64,000 nt of DNA. It comes from Leisingera sp. NJS204. GTDB lineage: Bacteria; Pseudomonadota; Alphaproteobacteria; Rhodobacterales; Rhodobacteraceae. Below the pieces are notes generated by a model that did no database searches, was not told the origin of the DNA, and was given only the letters and a program-made list of their open reading frames with translations. The stretch spans positions 2,967,501 to 3,031,500 of the forward strand of contig NZ_CP035417.1 in assembly GCF_004123675.1 (NCBI RefSeq). Direction: 5' to 3'. The translations under genes were made by a program, and so were the position numbers. This document shows, piece by piece, positions 16,616 through 26,980 of the stretch (position 1 is its first letter; each line of letters starts with the position of its first letter).

Positions 16616-18292
16616 TTAGAACAAGCCTTCGATCTGGCCGTCGTCATTCAGACGGATGGTTTCCGAGGCCGGTTTGCGCGGCAGGCCCGGCATCGTCATG
16701 ATCTCGCCGCAGACCGCAACGATGAAGCCCGCACCGGCTGACAGGCGGACCTCACGCACCGGAACCGAATGGCCGGTGGGCGCGCCGCGCAAGCTCGGGT
16801 CGGTCGAGAAGGAATACTGGGTTTTCGCCATGCAGACCGGCAGATTGCCGTAGCCTGCGTCTTCCCATTCCTTCAGCTGATTGCGGATCTTGTTGTCGGC
16901 CAGCACCTCGTCGGCGCGGTAGATGCGCTTGGCGATGGTGTCGATCTTGTCGAACAGCGACATCTCGTCCGGGTAGATCGGCGCAAAGTTGGCCTGGCCC
17001 GCATCGACGATTTCCACAACCTTCTCGGCGAGCGGCGCCGAGCCTTCCGAGCCCAGCTCCCAGTGGCGCGACAACACCGCCTCGACGCCATGGGTGGCGG
17101 CGTAGGCTTTGACGGCGTCCACTTCGGCATCGGTGTCGGTGACGAAGTGGTTGATCGCAACCACAACCGGCACGCCGAAGGATTTGATGTTCTCGATGTG
17201 GCGGCCCAGGTTGGCGCAGCCGTTGTTCACAGCCTCGACGTTCTCGGCGCCCAGATCCGCCTTGGCAACGCCGCCGTTCATCTTCATCGCGCGCACGGTG
17301 GCAACCAGCACCACTGCCGACGGCGCAATGCCTGCCTTGCGGCATTTGATGTTCATGAACTTCTCGGCGCCGAGGTCAGCGCCAAAGCCTGCCTCAGTCA
17401 CCACATAGTCTGCGACTTTCAGCGCGGTCTTGGTGGCAATCACCGAGTTGCAGCCATGCGCGATGTTGGCGAACGGGCCGCCGTGCACAAACGCCGGGTT
17501 GTTTTCCAGGGTCTGCACCAGGTTCGGCTGCATCGCGTCCTTCAGCAGAACGGTCATTGCGCCCTCTGCCTTGATGTCGCGGCAGTAGACCGGGGTCTTG
17601 TCGCGGCGGTAGGCCACGATGATGTCGCCAAGGCGCTTTTCCAGGTCCTTCAGATCGTTCGCGAGGCACAGGATCGCCATCACTTCGGAGGCCACGGTGA
17701 TGTCAAAACCGGCTTCGCGCGGGAAACCGTTGGACACACCGCCCAGAGACGCGGTGATGGTGCGCAGGGCCCGGTCGTTCATGTCCACAACCCGGCGCCA
17801 TGCAACGCGGCGGGTGTCGATCTCGCACTCATTGCCCCAGTAGATGTGGTTGTCGATCATCGCCGACAGCAGCGAGTGGGCCGAGGTGATGGCGTGGAAG
17901 TCGCCGGTGAAGTGGAGGTTCATTTCCTCCATCGGCACCACTTGCGCGTAACCGCCGCCTGCAGCGCCGCCCTTCATGCCGAAGTTCGGGCCCAAGGACG
18001 CCTCGCGGATACAGATCATCGCGTTCTTGCCGATCCGGTTCAGACCGTCGCCCAGACCCACGGTGGTGGTGGTCTTGCCTTCGCCCGCGGGCGTCGGGTT
18101 GATCGCGGTCACCAGGATCAGCTTGCCGTCTTCCTTGGACTGAACCGAGTTGATGAACGACTGGGACACCTTTGCCTTGTCGTGGCCGTAGGGCAGCAGG
18201 TCATCGCTGGAAATCCCGATCTTCGCACCAATCTCCTGGATCGGCTTCTTCTGCGCTTCACGCGCAATCTCGATGTCACTCTTGTAGCTCAT
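16616..18292 (-). CDS. fhs: Formate--tetrahydrofolate ligase
   Basis: ATP-dependent formation of 10-formyl-THF from formate and THF. The 558-residue product is full length and shows [18 protein letters not shown] (P-loop, about residues 65-82), [15 protein letters not shown] and NTTP-type pocket residues in [20 protein letters not shown] 18292 ([13 protein letters not shown]) has AGGAA 9 nt upstream; an upstream in-frame start adds an unlikely 13-residue tail. An inverted repeat CCGGCA/TGCCGG (18325-18342) lies in the leader. With folD it supports formate assimilation or purine and dissimilatory C1 flow, common in marine rhodobacters. Confidence 0.97.
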   Translation of the reverse strand: MSYKSDIEIAREAQKKPIQEIGAKIGISSDDLLPYGHDKAKVSQSFINSVQSKEDGKLILVTAINPTPAGEGKTTTTVGLGDGLNRIGKNAMICIREASLGPNFGMKGGAAGGGYAQVVPMEEMNLHFTGDFHAITSAHSLLSAMIDNHIYWGNECEIDTRRVAWRRVVDMNDRALRTITASLGGVSNGFPREAGFDITVASEVMAILCLANDLKDLEKRLGDIIVAYRRDKTPVYCRDIKAEGAMTVLLKDAMQPNLVQTLENNPAFVHGGPFANIAHGCNSVIATKTALKVADYVVTEAGFGADLGAEKFMNIKCRKAGIAPSAVVLVATVRAMKMNGGVAKADLGAENVEAVNNGCANLGRHIENIKSFGVPVVVAINHFVTDTDAEVDAVKAYAATHGVEAVLSRHWELGSEGSAPLAEKVVEIVDAGQANFAPIYPDEMSLFDKIDTIAKRIYRADEVLADNKIRNQLKEWEDAGYGNLPVCMAKTQYSFSTDPSLRGAPTGHSVPVREVRLSAGAGFIVAVCGEIMTMPGLPRKPASETIRLNDDGQIEGLF

Positions 18293-18480
18293 GGCAAGGT
18301 TCCTGCTGAGTTTGCATACAATCGCCGGCACAGAGATGCCGGTTTCGCGATAGACTTAGCCAATATGCGGCAAAACACGCGCGTGATTTCCGACATTATC
18401 CTGCCTTGAAGCGGCGTGAGGTCTCTCGCAGGCCCTGCAAAGGTTCCTTAAAGGAAACGCTTTCCCTTTAAGGAAGGGTT

Positions 18481-19056
18481 TCACGGCGCCCAGGCGCGTT
18501 GATCCGGCACAAAGAGGGCAAATTTGCTGCCCAGGTCCACACTTCCCGGCCGTTCAACCCAGGCGGTGATTCCCCGGCGGTTCTTTGCGGCAGGCTTGAA
18601 CCGGGCGCCACATCCGCTGTGATCTTTTTCAATCTCCCGCCCTGGCAGCACGCAAGGCCGGTTTTCCATGTCGACAGTCAAGGTCACCCCATCCGGTCCC
18701 TGCAGCCGGGAACCAGGCGGCACAAAGGTAAAGTCCGGGATGCCGCGCAGGATGATAGTGGCGCCCAGATGGGCCGGGTCGAGCCGCTCCATTCCCATTT
18801 CCGCGGCAATCACAGCCAGCTCTTCCTCGGACAGGATCGTCAGCTGGCGGACATTGCGGATTTCGGTGCCTTCCGGATAGAGATTGCGGACCCGCACGCA
18901 GGAGGCGCGGTTTTCCCCTTCGTGGCGCCCGCCGGCAATGCCGGAAAACCCAAGCTGCAACTGGCCGGCCGGTTCCGCCCGCAGACTATCGCCAGCCGGA
19001 ACCATGCCCAGCCAGATGATTTCCCCTTTGAATCCGCTGTCCCGCAATACCGGCAT
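18481..19056 (-). CDS. MOSC-domain protein
   Basis: A 191-residue protein with the MOSC fold pattern: a short beta-rich start (GEIIWLGMVPAG), NVRQLTILSEEELAVIAAEMG, PAHLGATIILRGIP and a late conserved Cys in ENRPCVLPG and HSGCGAR. MOSC domains carry out molybdenum-cofactor-dependent sulfur or N-reducing chemistry. ATG 19056 has AGGAG 8 nt upstream. It is transcribed on the minus strand with only inverted repeats (about 18440-18475) between it and the fhs promoter region. The substrate is unknown. Confidence 0.85.
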   Translation of the reverse strand: MPVLRDSGFKGEIIWLGMVPAGDSLRAEPAGQLQLGFSGIAGGRHEGENRASCVRVRNLYPEGTEIRNVRQLTILSEEELAVIAAEMGMERLDPAHLGATIILRGIPDFTFVPPGSRLQGPDGVTLTVDMENRPCVLPGREIEKDHSGCGARFKPAAKNRRGITAWVERPGSVDLGSKFALFVPDQRAWAP

Positions 19057-19182
19057 TGCCTGTTTCTCCTGCTGAAGTTTGATCAATCCCGGCGAAGGCT
19101 ACACGCTCTGACAACGGTTGCCAGCGCGAAAATGCCTGATACCCCTTTGTTTCCGGATGAGGAAATCGCGCAGCCGGCCAAA

Positions 19183-19311
19183 GGATCGGATCGCGATAGC
19201 GATCCGATCCGGGCGGGGGCCGCGGCGGGCAGCAAAGCTGCCCGCCGCGGCCCCCGCCACCCGTCCCAAAAACAAACGTCCCGGAAACCGCAGCTGGTTT
19301 CCGGGACGTTT
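19183..19311. repeat. Three tandem perfect hairpins downstream of ftsH
   Basis: Hairpin 1: 12-bp stem, loop GATA (19183-19194 / 19199-19210). Hairpin 2: 22-bp GC-only-rich stem, loop AAA (19212-19233 / 19237-19258). Hairpin 3: 16-bp stem, 6-nt loop (19274-19289 / 19296-19311), placed 20 nt from the ftsH stop. The third looks like the ftsH terminator; the other two exceed what termination needs. All arms are perfect complements as read from the sequence. Confidence 0.8.
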
Positions 19312-19330
19312 CATTTTCAGGTTAGGATCC

Positions 19331-21244
19331 TCACGCTGTCGGCTCAGGCTCCATGCCGCCTTCCGGCGGGGATTTTTTCGGCTTGGCCTTGGGGATTGCG
19401 GTGACCGAGGCATTACCCTCATCCTCGCCGCCATCTTCGTCATCACCGGCTTGCGGCGGCTCGCCATTCATGACGCGCTTGATCTCTTCACCGGTCAGCG
19501 TCTCGTACTCCAGCAGGCCCTGCGCCAGGCGTTCCCACTCATCATGATGGTCGGTCAGGATCTGGAACGCGCGGTCATAGCCGGCTTGGATGAAGCTCTT
19601 TACCTCTTCCTCGATCATCTCCTTGGTATTTGCGGAGACCGAGAAGCCGGCAGTGTTGCCCGAATAGCCCTCATGCGCTTCGGCATAGTCGATATTGCCG
19701 ACTTTGTCGGACATGCCCCAGCGCATCACCATGGCGCGGGCCAATTGGCTGGCCTGCTGGATGTCGCCGGCCGGGCCGTTGGACACATGGTCCTCGCCGT
19801 ATTTGATCACTTCAGCCGCTTTGCCTGCCATCGTCATGGCCAGCTTCTGCTGGCATTCATCACGGTGCCAGTTCAGCCGGTCCATTTCAGGCAAGGACAC
19901 CACCATCCCCAGCGCGCCGCCGCGCGGAATGATTGTCGCCTTATAAACCGGATCGCATTCCGGCAGTATATGGCCGACAACCGCATGGCCGGCTTCGTGA
20001 TAGGCGGTCTTTTCCTTCTGATCCTGGGTCAGCACCATCGAGCGGCGCTCGGCCCCCATCATCACCTTGTCCTTGGCCGATTCGAAATCTTCCATGGTGA
20101 CAAAGCGGCGTCCGACGCGGGCCGCCATCAGTGCCGCCTCATTCACCAGGTTGGCCAGATCCGCACCCGAGAAACCAGGCGTGCCACGGGCGATGATGCG
20201 CAGATCCACATCCGGCCCCAGCGGCGTCTTGCGGGCATGCACGCCCAGGATCTTTTCGCGGCCCTTAATATCCGGGTTGCCAACGGTGACGTTGCGGTCA
20301 AATCGGCCCGGACGCAACAACGCGGGATCAAGAACGTCCTTACGGTTGGTCGCGGCCAGGATGATCACGCCCTCATTGGCCTCAAAACCATCCATCTCAA
20401 CCAGCAGCTGGTTGAGCGTCTGCTCACGCTCATCATTGCCGCCGCCATAACCGGCGCCACGATGGCGGCCCACGGCGTCGATCTCGTCGATGAAGACGAT
20501 GCAGGGGGCGTTTTTCTTCGCCTGCTCGAACATGTCGCGCACACGGGACGCGCCGACACCAACGAACATTTCCACAAAGTCGGAGCCAGAGATGGTGAAG
20601 AACGGCACACCGGCCTCGCCAGCAATCGCGCGCGCCAGCAGCGTCTTGCCGGTGCCCGGAGGGCCGACCAGCAGCGCCCCCTTGGGGATCTTACCGCCGA
20701 GGCGCGAAAATTTCTGCGGGTTGCGCAGGAATTCGACGATCTCTTCCAGCTCTTCCTTGGCCTCATCAATGCCGGCCACATCGTCAAAGGTCACCCGGCC
20801 ATGCTTTTCGGTCAGCATCTTGGCCTTGGACTTGCCGAATCCCATGGCACCGCCTTTGCCGCCGCCCTGCATCCGGTTCATGAAATAGATCCAGACGCCA
20901 ATCAGCAGAATGAAAGGGAGCAGCGTGATCAGGAAGGACTGAAAGCCCGACTGCTGCTGTTTTTCGGCGCGCACTGGAATGTTCTTGTCGATCAGAAGTG
21001 CTGTGACTTCGGCATCGGCCGGTTTGATGGTGACATAGTTCTGCCCATCGGTCGTGGTGTAGCGCACCTGTTCCCCGTCCAGAGTGACGGTGCTGACCTT
21101 GCCGGTCTCAACCGAGCTGACGAAGTCCGAGAAAGTGCGTTCACGGCTCTGCATCGTGCTGCCGGAACCGCTGAACAAATTGAACAGCGCCAGAATCAGC
21201 AGAAACAGAACAACCCAGAAGGCGATATTGCGAGCGTTGCCCAA
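19331..21244 (-). CDS. ftsH: ATP-dependent zinc metalloprotease FtsH
   Basis: Membrane-bound AAA protease that degrades misfolded membrane proteins and regulators. The 637-residue protein has two membrane segments (about 6-25 and 100-120) flanking a periplasmic domain. Its AAA module has Walker A GPPGTGKT (about 192-199), Walker [13 protein letters not shown] and the second region of homology with RPGRFDR. The zinc protease motif is HEAGH (about 415-419). The C-terminal tail is Pro/Glu-rich. It is the last gene of the minus-strand tol-pal-tilS group, a typical alphaproteobacterial order. Strong hairpins follow. Confidence 0.97.
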   Translation of the reverse strand: MGNARNIAFWVVLFLLILALFNLFSGSGSTMQSRERTFSDFVSSVETGKVSTVTLDGEQVRYTTTDGQNYVTIKPADAEVTALLIDKNIPVRAEKQQQSGFQSFLITLLPFILLIGVWIYFMNRMQGGGKGGAMGFGKSKAKMLTEKHGRVTFDDVAGIDEAKEELEEIVEFLRNPQKFSRLGGKIPKGALLVGPPGTGKTLLARAIAGEAGVPFFTISGSDFVEMFVGVGASRVRDMFEQAKKNAPCIVFIDEIDAVGRHRGAGYGGGNDEREQTLNQLLVEMDGFEANEGVIILAATNRKDVLDPALLRPGRFDRNVTVGNPDIKGREKILGVHARKTPLGPDVDLRIIARGTPGFSGADLANLVNEAALMAARVGRRFVTMEDFESAKDKVMMGAERRSMVLTQDQKEKTAYHEAGHAVVGHILPECDPVYKATIIPRGGALGMVVSLPEMDRLNWHRDECQQKLAMTMAGKAAEVIKYGEDHVSNGPAGDIQQASQLARAMVMRWGMSDKVGNIDYAEAHEGYSGNTAGFSVSANTKEMIEEEVKSFIQAGYDRAFQILTDHHDEWERLAQGLLEYETLTGEEIKRVMNGEPPQAGDDEDGGEDEGNASVTAIPKAKPKKSPPEGGMEPEPTA

Positions 21245-21322
21245 GGAAAGTTCTCCCTATCAGATAGGCGCGCCACACGGGCCGCCTGCGTTGTGCTTAA
21301 AATAAGGATCATTCGAGCAGGT

Positions 21323-22576
21323 TCAATGCGATAAAAGGGATGCAAAGAACTCTTCTTCGGTTCCGGCGGTTTCCGCCGACCAGCCATTGGCAAATCCAGC
21401 CGCTGGTGCAGCCGCCAATTCCCCGCCCCGCCACACTGCCGGAGTGGCCTGCAGCACGGCGCCCGGCATCCCTGCAGCACGCCAGTCCGGGCATAGTTGC
21501 AGACCCTTTTGGCCTAGCGCGCGAATCTCGCAACCCTTTGCGTCGCCGCCAAAAACCTTCCACCTGCCGTCCCAGGCCTGCCCCGGCAGCGAGGCCTCGC
21601 CGCGCACGGAATTATATTCGCGGCAGATCCATATTTGTTTGCTGGTGGTGACCAGACGGCAGCCCGCCAATGTGGCCGATCCGCCGTTGCGGGCCGCCAG
21701 AACGGCTTTTTCCATCGGCACGCGGCGCGGCGGGTAAGCAGTGCCGGAAATCCACTGAATGGAGCGCACCAGCAGCCGGTGGCTGATTTCACTGGGCAAA
21801 GTGCGGAATTTGCGCTGGCACAGGACAACGGCCCCCGCCTGAACATGCGCCAGGTCGCGGGCGGCAAGGAACACGTACCAGTCCAGCGCTTCACGGGCTT
21901 TGGCCATGTTGCGGGCAATCTTGGCAAAAACCGCAGGGGTCAGGCCCAGCGGCGCCAGTTCCTGCAGTGCCCGGCGCACCCGGACCCGTTCGAATCTGGT
22001 ATCCTCGTTGCTCGGGTCTTCTGACCATGCAATGCCACGGCCTTCCAGATATTCCCGCAATTCGCAGCGGGTTACATCCAGCAGCGGCCGCAGCAGCGTC
22101 ACGCCGTTGTGCGTGCGCCGCTCTGCCATGCCCGACAGCCCGGTCACACCCGAGGCACGCGCCATCCGCATCAGCACCGTTTCAGCCTGATCATCGGCAG
22201 TGTGGCCCAGTGCCAGCACCGGGATGCCGTGGCGCCGTGCCCAGCCGGTCAGCAGATCATAGCGCGCCTCGCGGGCCTGATTCTGCAGATTGCCCTCTTG
22301 CGGCCCGTCTTCCCAGCGCAGCACCGCATGACTGATGCCAAGCCGGGCTGCCGCCGCCCCTGCAACCTCTGCCTCTGCCGCCGCTTCCGGACGCAGCCCG
22401 TGATCCACAGTGGCTGCAAACAACGTGACCTCGCCGCCGGCGAAACAGTCGTGCAGCAGATGCAGCAGCGCCATCGAATCACCGCCGCCCGAGACAGCGA
22501 TTCCCAGCCGGTCAGGAAGGGCGGAGCGGAACTGGCTCTGCACCAGGGGCAGGATATCGCGCCGCACGCCCGTCAA
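21323..22576 (-). CDS. tilS: tRNA(Ile)-lysidine synthetase TilS
   Basis: Converts C34 of the CAU anticodon of tRNA(Ile2) to lysidine, changing codon and charging specificity. The 417-residue product begins with the N-type PP-loop AVSGGGDSMALLHLLHD (about residues 28-44), followed by VDHGLRPEA and LALGHTADDQAETVLMRM. The 4-nt overlap with the upstream cpoB stop indicates coupled translation. The gene sits between cpoB and ftsH as in many alphaproteobacteria. Confidence 0.95.
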   Translation of the reverse strand: MTGVRRDILPLVQSQFRSALPDRLGIAVSGGGDSMALLHLLHDCFAGGEVTLFAATVDHGLRPEAAAEAEVAGAAAARLGISHAVLRWEDGPQEGNLQNQAREARYDLLTGWARRHGIPVLALGHTADDQAETVLMRMARASGVTGLSGMAERRTHNGVTLLRPLLDVTRCELREYLEGRGIAWSEDPSNEDTRFERVRVRRALQELAPLGLTPAVFAKIARNMAKAREALDWYVFLAARDLAHVQAGAVVLCQRKFRTLPSEISHRLLVRSIQWISGTAYPPRRVPMEKAVLAARNGGSATLAGCRLVTTSKQIWICREYNSVRGEASLPGQAWDGRWKVFGGDAKGCEIRALGQKGLQLCPDWRAAGMPGAVLQATPAVWRGGELAAAPAAGFANGWSAETAGTEEEFFASLLSH

Positions 22577-23403
22577 GAACAGCCCAGCTTGGCCATTTCC
22601 GCCGCGGCCTCGGCCTCTTCTGCCGCACCCGGAAAGCGCACGCCGACCTCGGTCAGCGTCACGCAGGCCTGATCGGTCTGGCCAAGGCGGCCCAGTGCCG
22701 AGCCCAGCTCAAACAGCGCCTTGGGGGCCACCGGCCCGACGGAATTGCCGGAGAACGCCGCCAGATAGGCCCGCGCGGCCTCGCGGGTGTCGCCCAGCCC
22801 GTCCAACGCCTTGCCGCGGCTGAATTCGGCGGCCGGCGCCAACGGGCTGCCCGGATAGACCTGATTGAAGGCCGCGAATTTCTCCGCCGCATCCTGGTAA
22901 AGCCCCTCGGACAGCAGTTTTTCAGCAGCGTCAAAGTCCGCCTGCTCGCCGATTGCCAGCTCACCTGATGCCGGGCCGCCCGTGCCCTCCGTCTCAATGG
23001 CGCCGGCGCCTGCAACCGGCAGCTCACCGCCGCCCAGCGTGGTCGTCTCGCCCAGGGCGCCGATGTCGCCGCCTTCCAGCTCGACCAGCCGGAATTCAAG
23101 ATCACCGATCCGGTTGGTGCCATCGCTGACAATCCGGTCGATCCGGTGATTCATCTCCTCGGTTTGAAGGGTCAGCCGCTGCAGCTCGCTTTCAATCGCG
23201 CCGACCCGGTCCAGAACGGTATTACCGGATAGATCCGCCGAGGGCGCGCCGGTAGTCGACAGCTCCCGCTTCAATCGCTGGATCTCGACGTGCAATACAG
23301 TCAGCTCCTGACGGATATCAGCGAGGGTCTGCTGATTCTGCGCCGCCAGCGGCAGCGGCAGCAGCAGTACAGAGGCCAAAAGCGCAATGCGCAAAGATTT
23401 CAT
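22573..23403 (-). CDS. cpoB: Tol-Pal system protein CpoB (YbgF)
   Basis: Periplasmic Tol-Pal-associated protein that coordinates peptidoglycan synthesis with outer-membrane constriction. The 276-residue product has a signal peptide (about 1-21), a coiled-coil region with repeated Leu heptads (about 24-100), a Gly/Ala-rich linker and C-terminal TPR repeats (ADFDAAEKLLSEGLYQDAAEKFAAF and onward). It starts 4 nt after pal and overlaps tilS by 4 nt. Confidence 0.94.
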   Translation of the reverse strand: MKSLRIALLASVLLLPLPLAAQNQQTLADIRQELTVLHVEIQRLKRELSTTGAPSADLSGNTVLDRVGAIESELQRLTLQTEEMNHRIDRIVSDGTNRIGDLEFRLVELEGGDIGALGETTTLGGGELPVAGAGAIETEGTGGPASGELAIGEQADFDAAEKLLSEGLYQDAAEKFAAFNQVYPGSPLAPAAEFSRGKALDGLGDTREAARAYLAAFSGNSVGPVAPKALFELGSALGRLGQTDQACVTLTEVGVRFPGAAEEAEAAAEMAKLGCS

Positions 23404-23407
23404 GGCG

Positions 23408-23917
23408 TTACCCCGTCAACCCGCCTGCCAGAACCGTCACCGCGCGGCGGTTCTTGGAATAGCAGACCTCGTCCGAGCAGATTTCCAGCGGGCGTTCCTT
23501 GCCGAAGCTTACCACCTTGATGCGGCTGCCGGCGACACCTTGGGACATCAGGTATTCGCGGGCGGCATTGGCGCGTTTCGCACCCAGGCCAAGGTTGTAT
23601 TCGCGGGTGCCCTGCTCGTCCGCGTGGCCTTCGATGGTGACCACATAATCGGCGTTCCGGGCCAGCCACTGCGACTGCCCTTGCAGCGTTGCCTGGGCTG
23701 CAGGCGACAGGGTGGACTGGTCGATTGCAAACAATACCCGGTCGCCCACGGTCTGCTGGAAATAGGCCGGGCTGGCCGGATCCAGCGCGCCTGCACCGGC
23801 GCCTGCACCGCCTGCCCCGGCCCCGCCGCCGTTCAAATCGTCGTTCCATGGATTGCTGCTGCAAGCTGTCAGCCCCAGCACGGCCACCGCCGCCATTGCC
23901 AATTTCAAACCGCTCAT
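23408..23917 (-). CDS. pal: Peptidoglycan-associated lipoprotein Pal
   Basis: Outer-membrane lipoprotein that binds peptidoglycan and TolB. The 169-residue product has a signal peptide with lipobox LTAC (Cys about 19), a Gly/Ala-rich linker and an OmpA-like domain with VLFAIDQSTL, IEGHADEQGTREYNLGLGAKRA and the conserved Asp/Arg pair for diaminopimelate binding. Two Cys near the C-terminus (EICSDEVCYSKN) could form a disulfide, as in many alphaproteobacterial Pal proteins. It lies 91 nt after tolB. Confidence 0.96.
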   Translation of the reverse strand: MSGLKLAMAAVAVLGLTACSSNPWNDDLNGGGAGAGGAGAGAGALDPASPAYFQQTVGDRVLFAIDQSTLSPAAQATLQGQSQWLARNADYVVTIEGHADEQGTREYNLGLGAKRANAAREYLMSQGVAGSRIKVVSFGKERPLEICSDEVCYSKNRRAVTVLAGGLTG

Positions 23918-24008
23918 ATCGTCTGCCTATCCCTTTGCGTTTCTTAACCCGAAACTAGCATAAGCCCGGGGGTGGTACTATGCGGGTATCCCCGCCTTAA
24001 CGGCCCAT

Positions 24009-25334
24009 TTACTGCTGCAGCGGAGACCAGGCCGGGTCCGAGGCCCCGTCCGGTGTCCTTACCGGCTTCAGATTGCGCCCCGTAATGTCCACCGAATAGA
24101 GCAACGCCCGCCCAGTGCTGCCCTGGCTTTCACGGGTGAACATGATCACCCGGCCATTGGGTGCCCAGGTCGGCCCTTCGTCCAGGAACGAGGCAGTCAG
24201 CAAGCGCTCCTCGCTGCCGTCGGTGCGCATCACGCCGATATGGAACCGGCCCTTGTTCTGTTTGGTAAAGGCAATCATGTCGCCGCGCGGCGACCATACG
24301 GGCGTGCCATAGCGCCCCTGGCCAAAGCTGATCCGGCGCGCCTCGCCGCCGCTTGCGGGCATCACATAAAGCTGCTGACTGCCCGAGCGGTCGCTTTCAA
24401 AGACAACCTGCGACCCGTCGGGCGAAAACGACGGCGCGGTCTCGATCGAGGGCGCCGAGGTCAGCCGGGTCTTGCCCCCGGTTCCGATATCCATCGAGAA
24501 CAAATCGGTGTTGCCGCCCTGGGTTTGCGAGTAAACCACCGTGCGCCCGTCCGGCGCAAACCGCGGCGCAAAGCTCATGATGCCGTCGCCGCTGGACAGG
24601 ATTTTGCGCTGCACCTGGCCGACATCCAGCACATGGATCTGCGGAAAGCCGCTCTCATAGCTGGTGTACAGCACCCGGTCGCCAGTGGGCGAAAACCGCG
24701 GTGCCAGCACAAGAGACGCACTGTTGGTCAGATACTGCACATTGGCGCCGTCGTAATCCATGATCGCCAGCCGCTTGCGGCGGTCGTTCTTGGGGCCGCT
24801 TTCAGAGACATAGACCACCCGGCTGTCGAAATAGCCGCTTTCGCCGGTGATTTCGCTGTAGATCGCATCAGCCACCTTATGCGCCATCCGCCGCCAGCCG
24901 CCGGTGGTGCCGGAGAATTGCAGCGCGCTTTCCAGTTCCTTTTCCGCAAACACGTCATAGCCGCGGAACCGCACCGTCAGCCGGTTGCCGGTGACGCTGA
25001 CGGCGCCAGTGATCAGCGCCTGGGCGTTCACCGCTTTCCAGTCGGCGTATTTCACCGCATCGTCAAAGCCGGTCACCTTGGAGATATGGGCGCTGGCGGG
25101 CACTTCCCGGAACAACCCGGTGCCGCTGAGATCCGCCGCCACCACCCGCGCGATCTGCGCCGCATGCTCCGCAGCCGAAGGGGTCTCGGGCACAAAATCC
25201 GGCACCGCATAGGGCAATGGCTCAATCACACCCTGATCGATCTCGATACGGAGCGGGCCGGTCTGCGCCGCAACGGCGCCCGCCCCGGCCAGTGCCGAAG
25301 CCCCGATCAGCACAGCTGCCAGAATTTTCCTCAT
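24009..25334 (-). CDS. tolB: Tol-Pal periplasmic beta-propeller protein TolB
   Basis: Periplasmic partner of Pal and TolA. The 441-residue product has a signal peptide (about 1-23), an N-terminal alpha/beta domain and a six-bladed propeller of repeated SPxG(D/S) and FSPDG units (for example [44 protein letters not shown]). The start codon overlaps the tolA stop by 4 nt. Length is normal. Confidence 0.97.
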   Translation of the reverse strand: MRKILAAVLIGASALAGAGAVAAQTGPLRIEIDQGVIEPLPYAVPDFVPETPSAAEHAAQIARVVAADLSGTGLFREVPASAHISKVTGFDDAVKYADWKAVNAQALITGAVSVTGNRLTVRFRGYDVFAEKELESALQFSGTTGGWRRMAHKVADAIYSEITGESGYFDSRVVYVSESGPKNDRRKRLAIMDYDGANVQYLTNSASLVLAPRFSPTGDRVLYTSYESGFPQIHVLDVGQVQRKILSSGDGIMSFAPRFAPDGRTVVYSQTQGGNTDLFSMDIGTGGKTRLTSAPSIETAPSFSPDGSQVVFESDRSGSQQLYVMPASGGEARRISFGQGRYGTPVWSPRGDMIAFTKQNKGRFHIGVMRTDGSEERLLTASFLDEGPTWAPNGRVIMFTRESQGSTGRALLYSVDITGRNLKPVRTPDGASDPAWSPLQQ

Positions 25335-26470
25335 TTGATCCGCATCCTTTCCGGATTGAATGTCATCTCAATATCACGCCATTGCGCGTATTTTTCAGGG
25401 GGAAGCTGAAACCCCTTGGCTCCGCAGCGGATTATTGCCCGCCGAGCGGCCCCAAAGGCCTGTTGTGCCGCCGATGACGACCCGCCGGTGCTTGACAGCA
25501 TCCGGATGCTGCCGCTGTCCGGCTTGCCGTCCTGTGCCAGCGACACCGTCACCACCACCGTGGTGTTCAACGCATCCGTCGACAGCGACCCCACATTCCA
25601 GCACTGCGACACCGCAACCCGCAGGGCATCTTTTTCGCCCAGCGTCAGCGGCGGGCCGGATGGTTCCGGCGCCTCAACATCGGCACCACCTGCCAGGGCT
25701 TCTGCCAAGGCATCCTCCACTGCGGAAGGCGTATCCGCCGTCTCCGTCTCCGGCTGCGCCTGCCCGGCCGGCTGGGCCGCTTCCACGGCCTCTTCCGGTT
25801 GCGGCTGCGGCCGGGCCGGCCGTGTCCTGGGCCGCACCGATACTGCCGGCGCAGCGGAGGCTGCAACGTCCTCGCCTTCGTTTTCCTCAGTCACAATCCG
25901 GTCGCTGGCAGCCTCGGGCGCAGTGGCCTCCTGCACCTCCTGTTCGGTTTCGGCGCCCTCTTCCGGTGCCACTTCCGGCTGGGCAGCATCGTCAACCCTG
26001 GTGTCCGGTTCTGGTGGCGCAACAGGCTCAGGCGCGACACGCTCCACCGGGCGCGGCGCAGTTTCAGGGCGCACCTGCGGCACCAGCGCAGCTATCTCCG
26101 GCTCCTCAGCCGCTGCAGGCGGCGTGTCCGGCACATCCGGCTCGGGCTGCGGCTCGGGGATCTCTGTCACTTGCGGATCCGGCGCCGCCGGCGCGACCGG
26201 TTCGGGCTGAACGGTTTCCGGCTCCGGGTCCGGCTGCGGCGCGGGCTCGGGTGCGGGCTGCACTTCGGCCGGTTCATTCAACGGTGCAGGTTCGGGGGCG
26301 ACTTGCGGCGCCTGGCGCTGCTGGCTGAGCTTTTCAAACTGCTCCGCCGATATCAGCGCCACCTGCTGAACCCGGGACGGCAAAGGTTCGGAGGGGAACC
26401 AGGCGCCAAAGACAACCCATCCCATCAACAGCCCATGTCCGGCAAGAGAGATCCTGGTTCCGGTCTGCAC
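25331..26470 (-). CDS. tolA: TolA-like energy transducer with acidic Pro/Glu-rich linker
   Basis: Inner-membrane protein that links TolQR to TolB and Pal. The 379-residue product has one N-terminal membrane segment (about 8-26), a very long Pro/Glu/Ala-rich linker (about 45-285) and a small C-terminal TonB/TolA-like domain (about 290-379) with [15 protein letters not shown] and [13 protein letters not shown]. The classic TolA linker is Ala/Lys-rich and helical; here Lys is almost absent and Pro and acidic residues dominate. Identification rests on position between tolR and tolB and on the C-terminal domain. Confidence 0.9.
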   Translation of the reverse strand: MQTGTRISLAGHGLLMGWVVFGAWFPSEPLPSRVQQVALISAEQFEKLSQQRQAPQVAPEPAPLNEPAEVQPAPEPAPQPDPEPETVQPEPVAPAAPDPQVTEIPEPQPEPDVPDTPPAAAEEPEIAALVPQVRPETAPRPVERVAPEPVAPPEPDTRVDDAAQPEVAPEEGAETEQEVQEATAPEAASDRIVTEENEGEDVAASAAPAVSVRPRTRPARPQPQPEEAVEAAQPAGQAQPETETADTPSAVEDALAEALAGGADVEAPEPSGPPLTLGEKDALRVAVSQCWNVGSLSTDALNTTVVVTVSLAQDGKPDSGSIRMLSSTGGSSSAAQQAFGAARRAIIRCGAKGFQLPPEKYAQWRDIEMTFNPERMRIK

Positions 26471-26485
26471 CGCCCGCGTCCCCGC

Positions 26486-26977
26486 TTACTGCCCTGCACC
26501 CTCAGACGGCTGCCCGTCCAGGGCCGGGCCGCCGGTGTCCGTCACCAGCCCCACGTTGGAAAACCCGCCTGCGTTCAGCGCGCCCATCACCTGCATGACA
26601 TCCGCATAGGCGATCCTGCCATCCGCCCGCAGAAACACCCGGTCCGAGCTGCGCTCGGCCGCAATCGCCCGCAGCTTGGGCACCAGTTCATCGCGCGAAA
26701 CCGGCGTGGTCTGGATTTCAACACCACCCTCGGCGGTCATCGTGACAGTCAGCGGCTCTTCCTCATCACCGGGCAAGGCGCCCGCTGCAGTCTTGGGCAG
26801 CTCTACCGGCACGCCGACCGTCATCAGCGGTGCCGCCACCATAAAGATAATCAGCAGCACCAGCATCACATCCACAAAAGGCGTGACATTGATTTCAGAC
26901 ATCACCCTGCCGCGTCCGCGGCGGCGTCCGCGGCGGCGGTTGCTGCCTCCTGAAGGCTGCTGGACTGCGGCACCCAT
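26486..26977 (-). CDS. tolR: TolR (ExbD family) proton-channel subunit
   Basis: Single-pass inner-membrane protein that works with TolQ in a proton-driven motor. The 163-residue product has an Arg/Gly-rich cytoplasmic tail (GGSNRRRGRRRGRGR) and a membrane segment (about 30-50) opened by INVTPFVDVMLVLLIIFM, whose Asp is the conserved proton-carrying residue. A periplasmic ExbD domain follows. It starts 3 nt after the tolQ stop. Confidence 0.96.
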   Translation of the reverse strand: MGAAVQQPSGGSNRRRGRRRGRGRVMSEINVTPFVDVMLVLLIIFMVAAPLMTVGVPVELPKTAAGALPGDEEEPLTVTMTAEGGVEIQTTPVSRDELVPKLRAIAAERSSDRVFLRADGRIAYADVMQVMGALNAGGFSNVGLVTDTGGPALDGQPSEGAGQ

Positions 26978-26980
26978 AGC

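Noticed and set aside
16769-18409. Long + strand open frame opposite fhs
   Set aside because: Antisense to a complete formate-THF ligase gene and without any domain.
19118-21334. Long + strand open frame (738 codons) opposite ftsH
   Set aside because: It is antisense to a fully convincing FtsH and has a His/Arg/Gln-rich composition typical of a GC-rich shadow frame, with no ribosome-binding site.
24240-25409. 389-codon + strand frame opposite tolB
   Set aside because: Antisense shadow of the TolB propeller gene, no ribosome-binding site.
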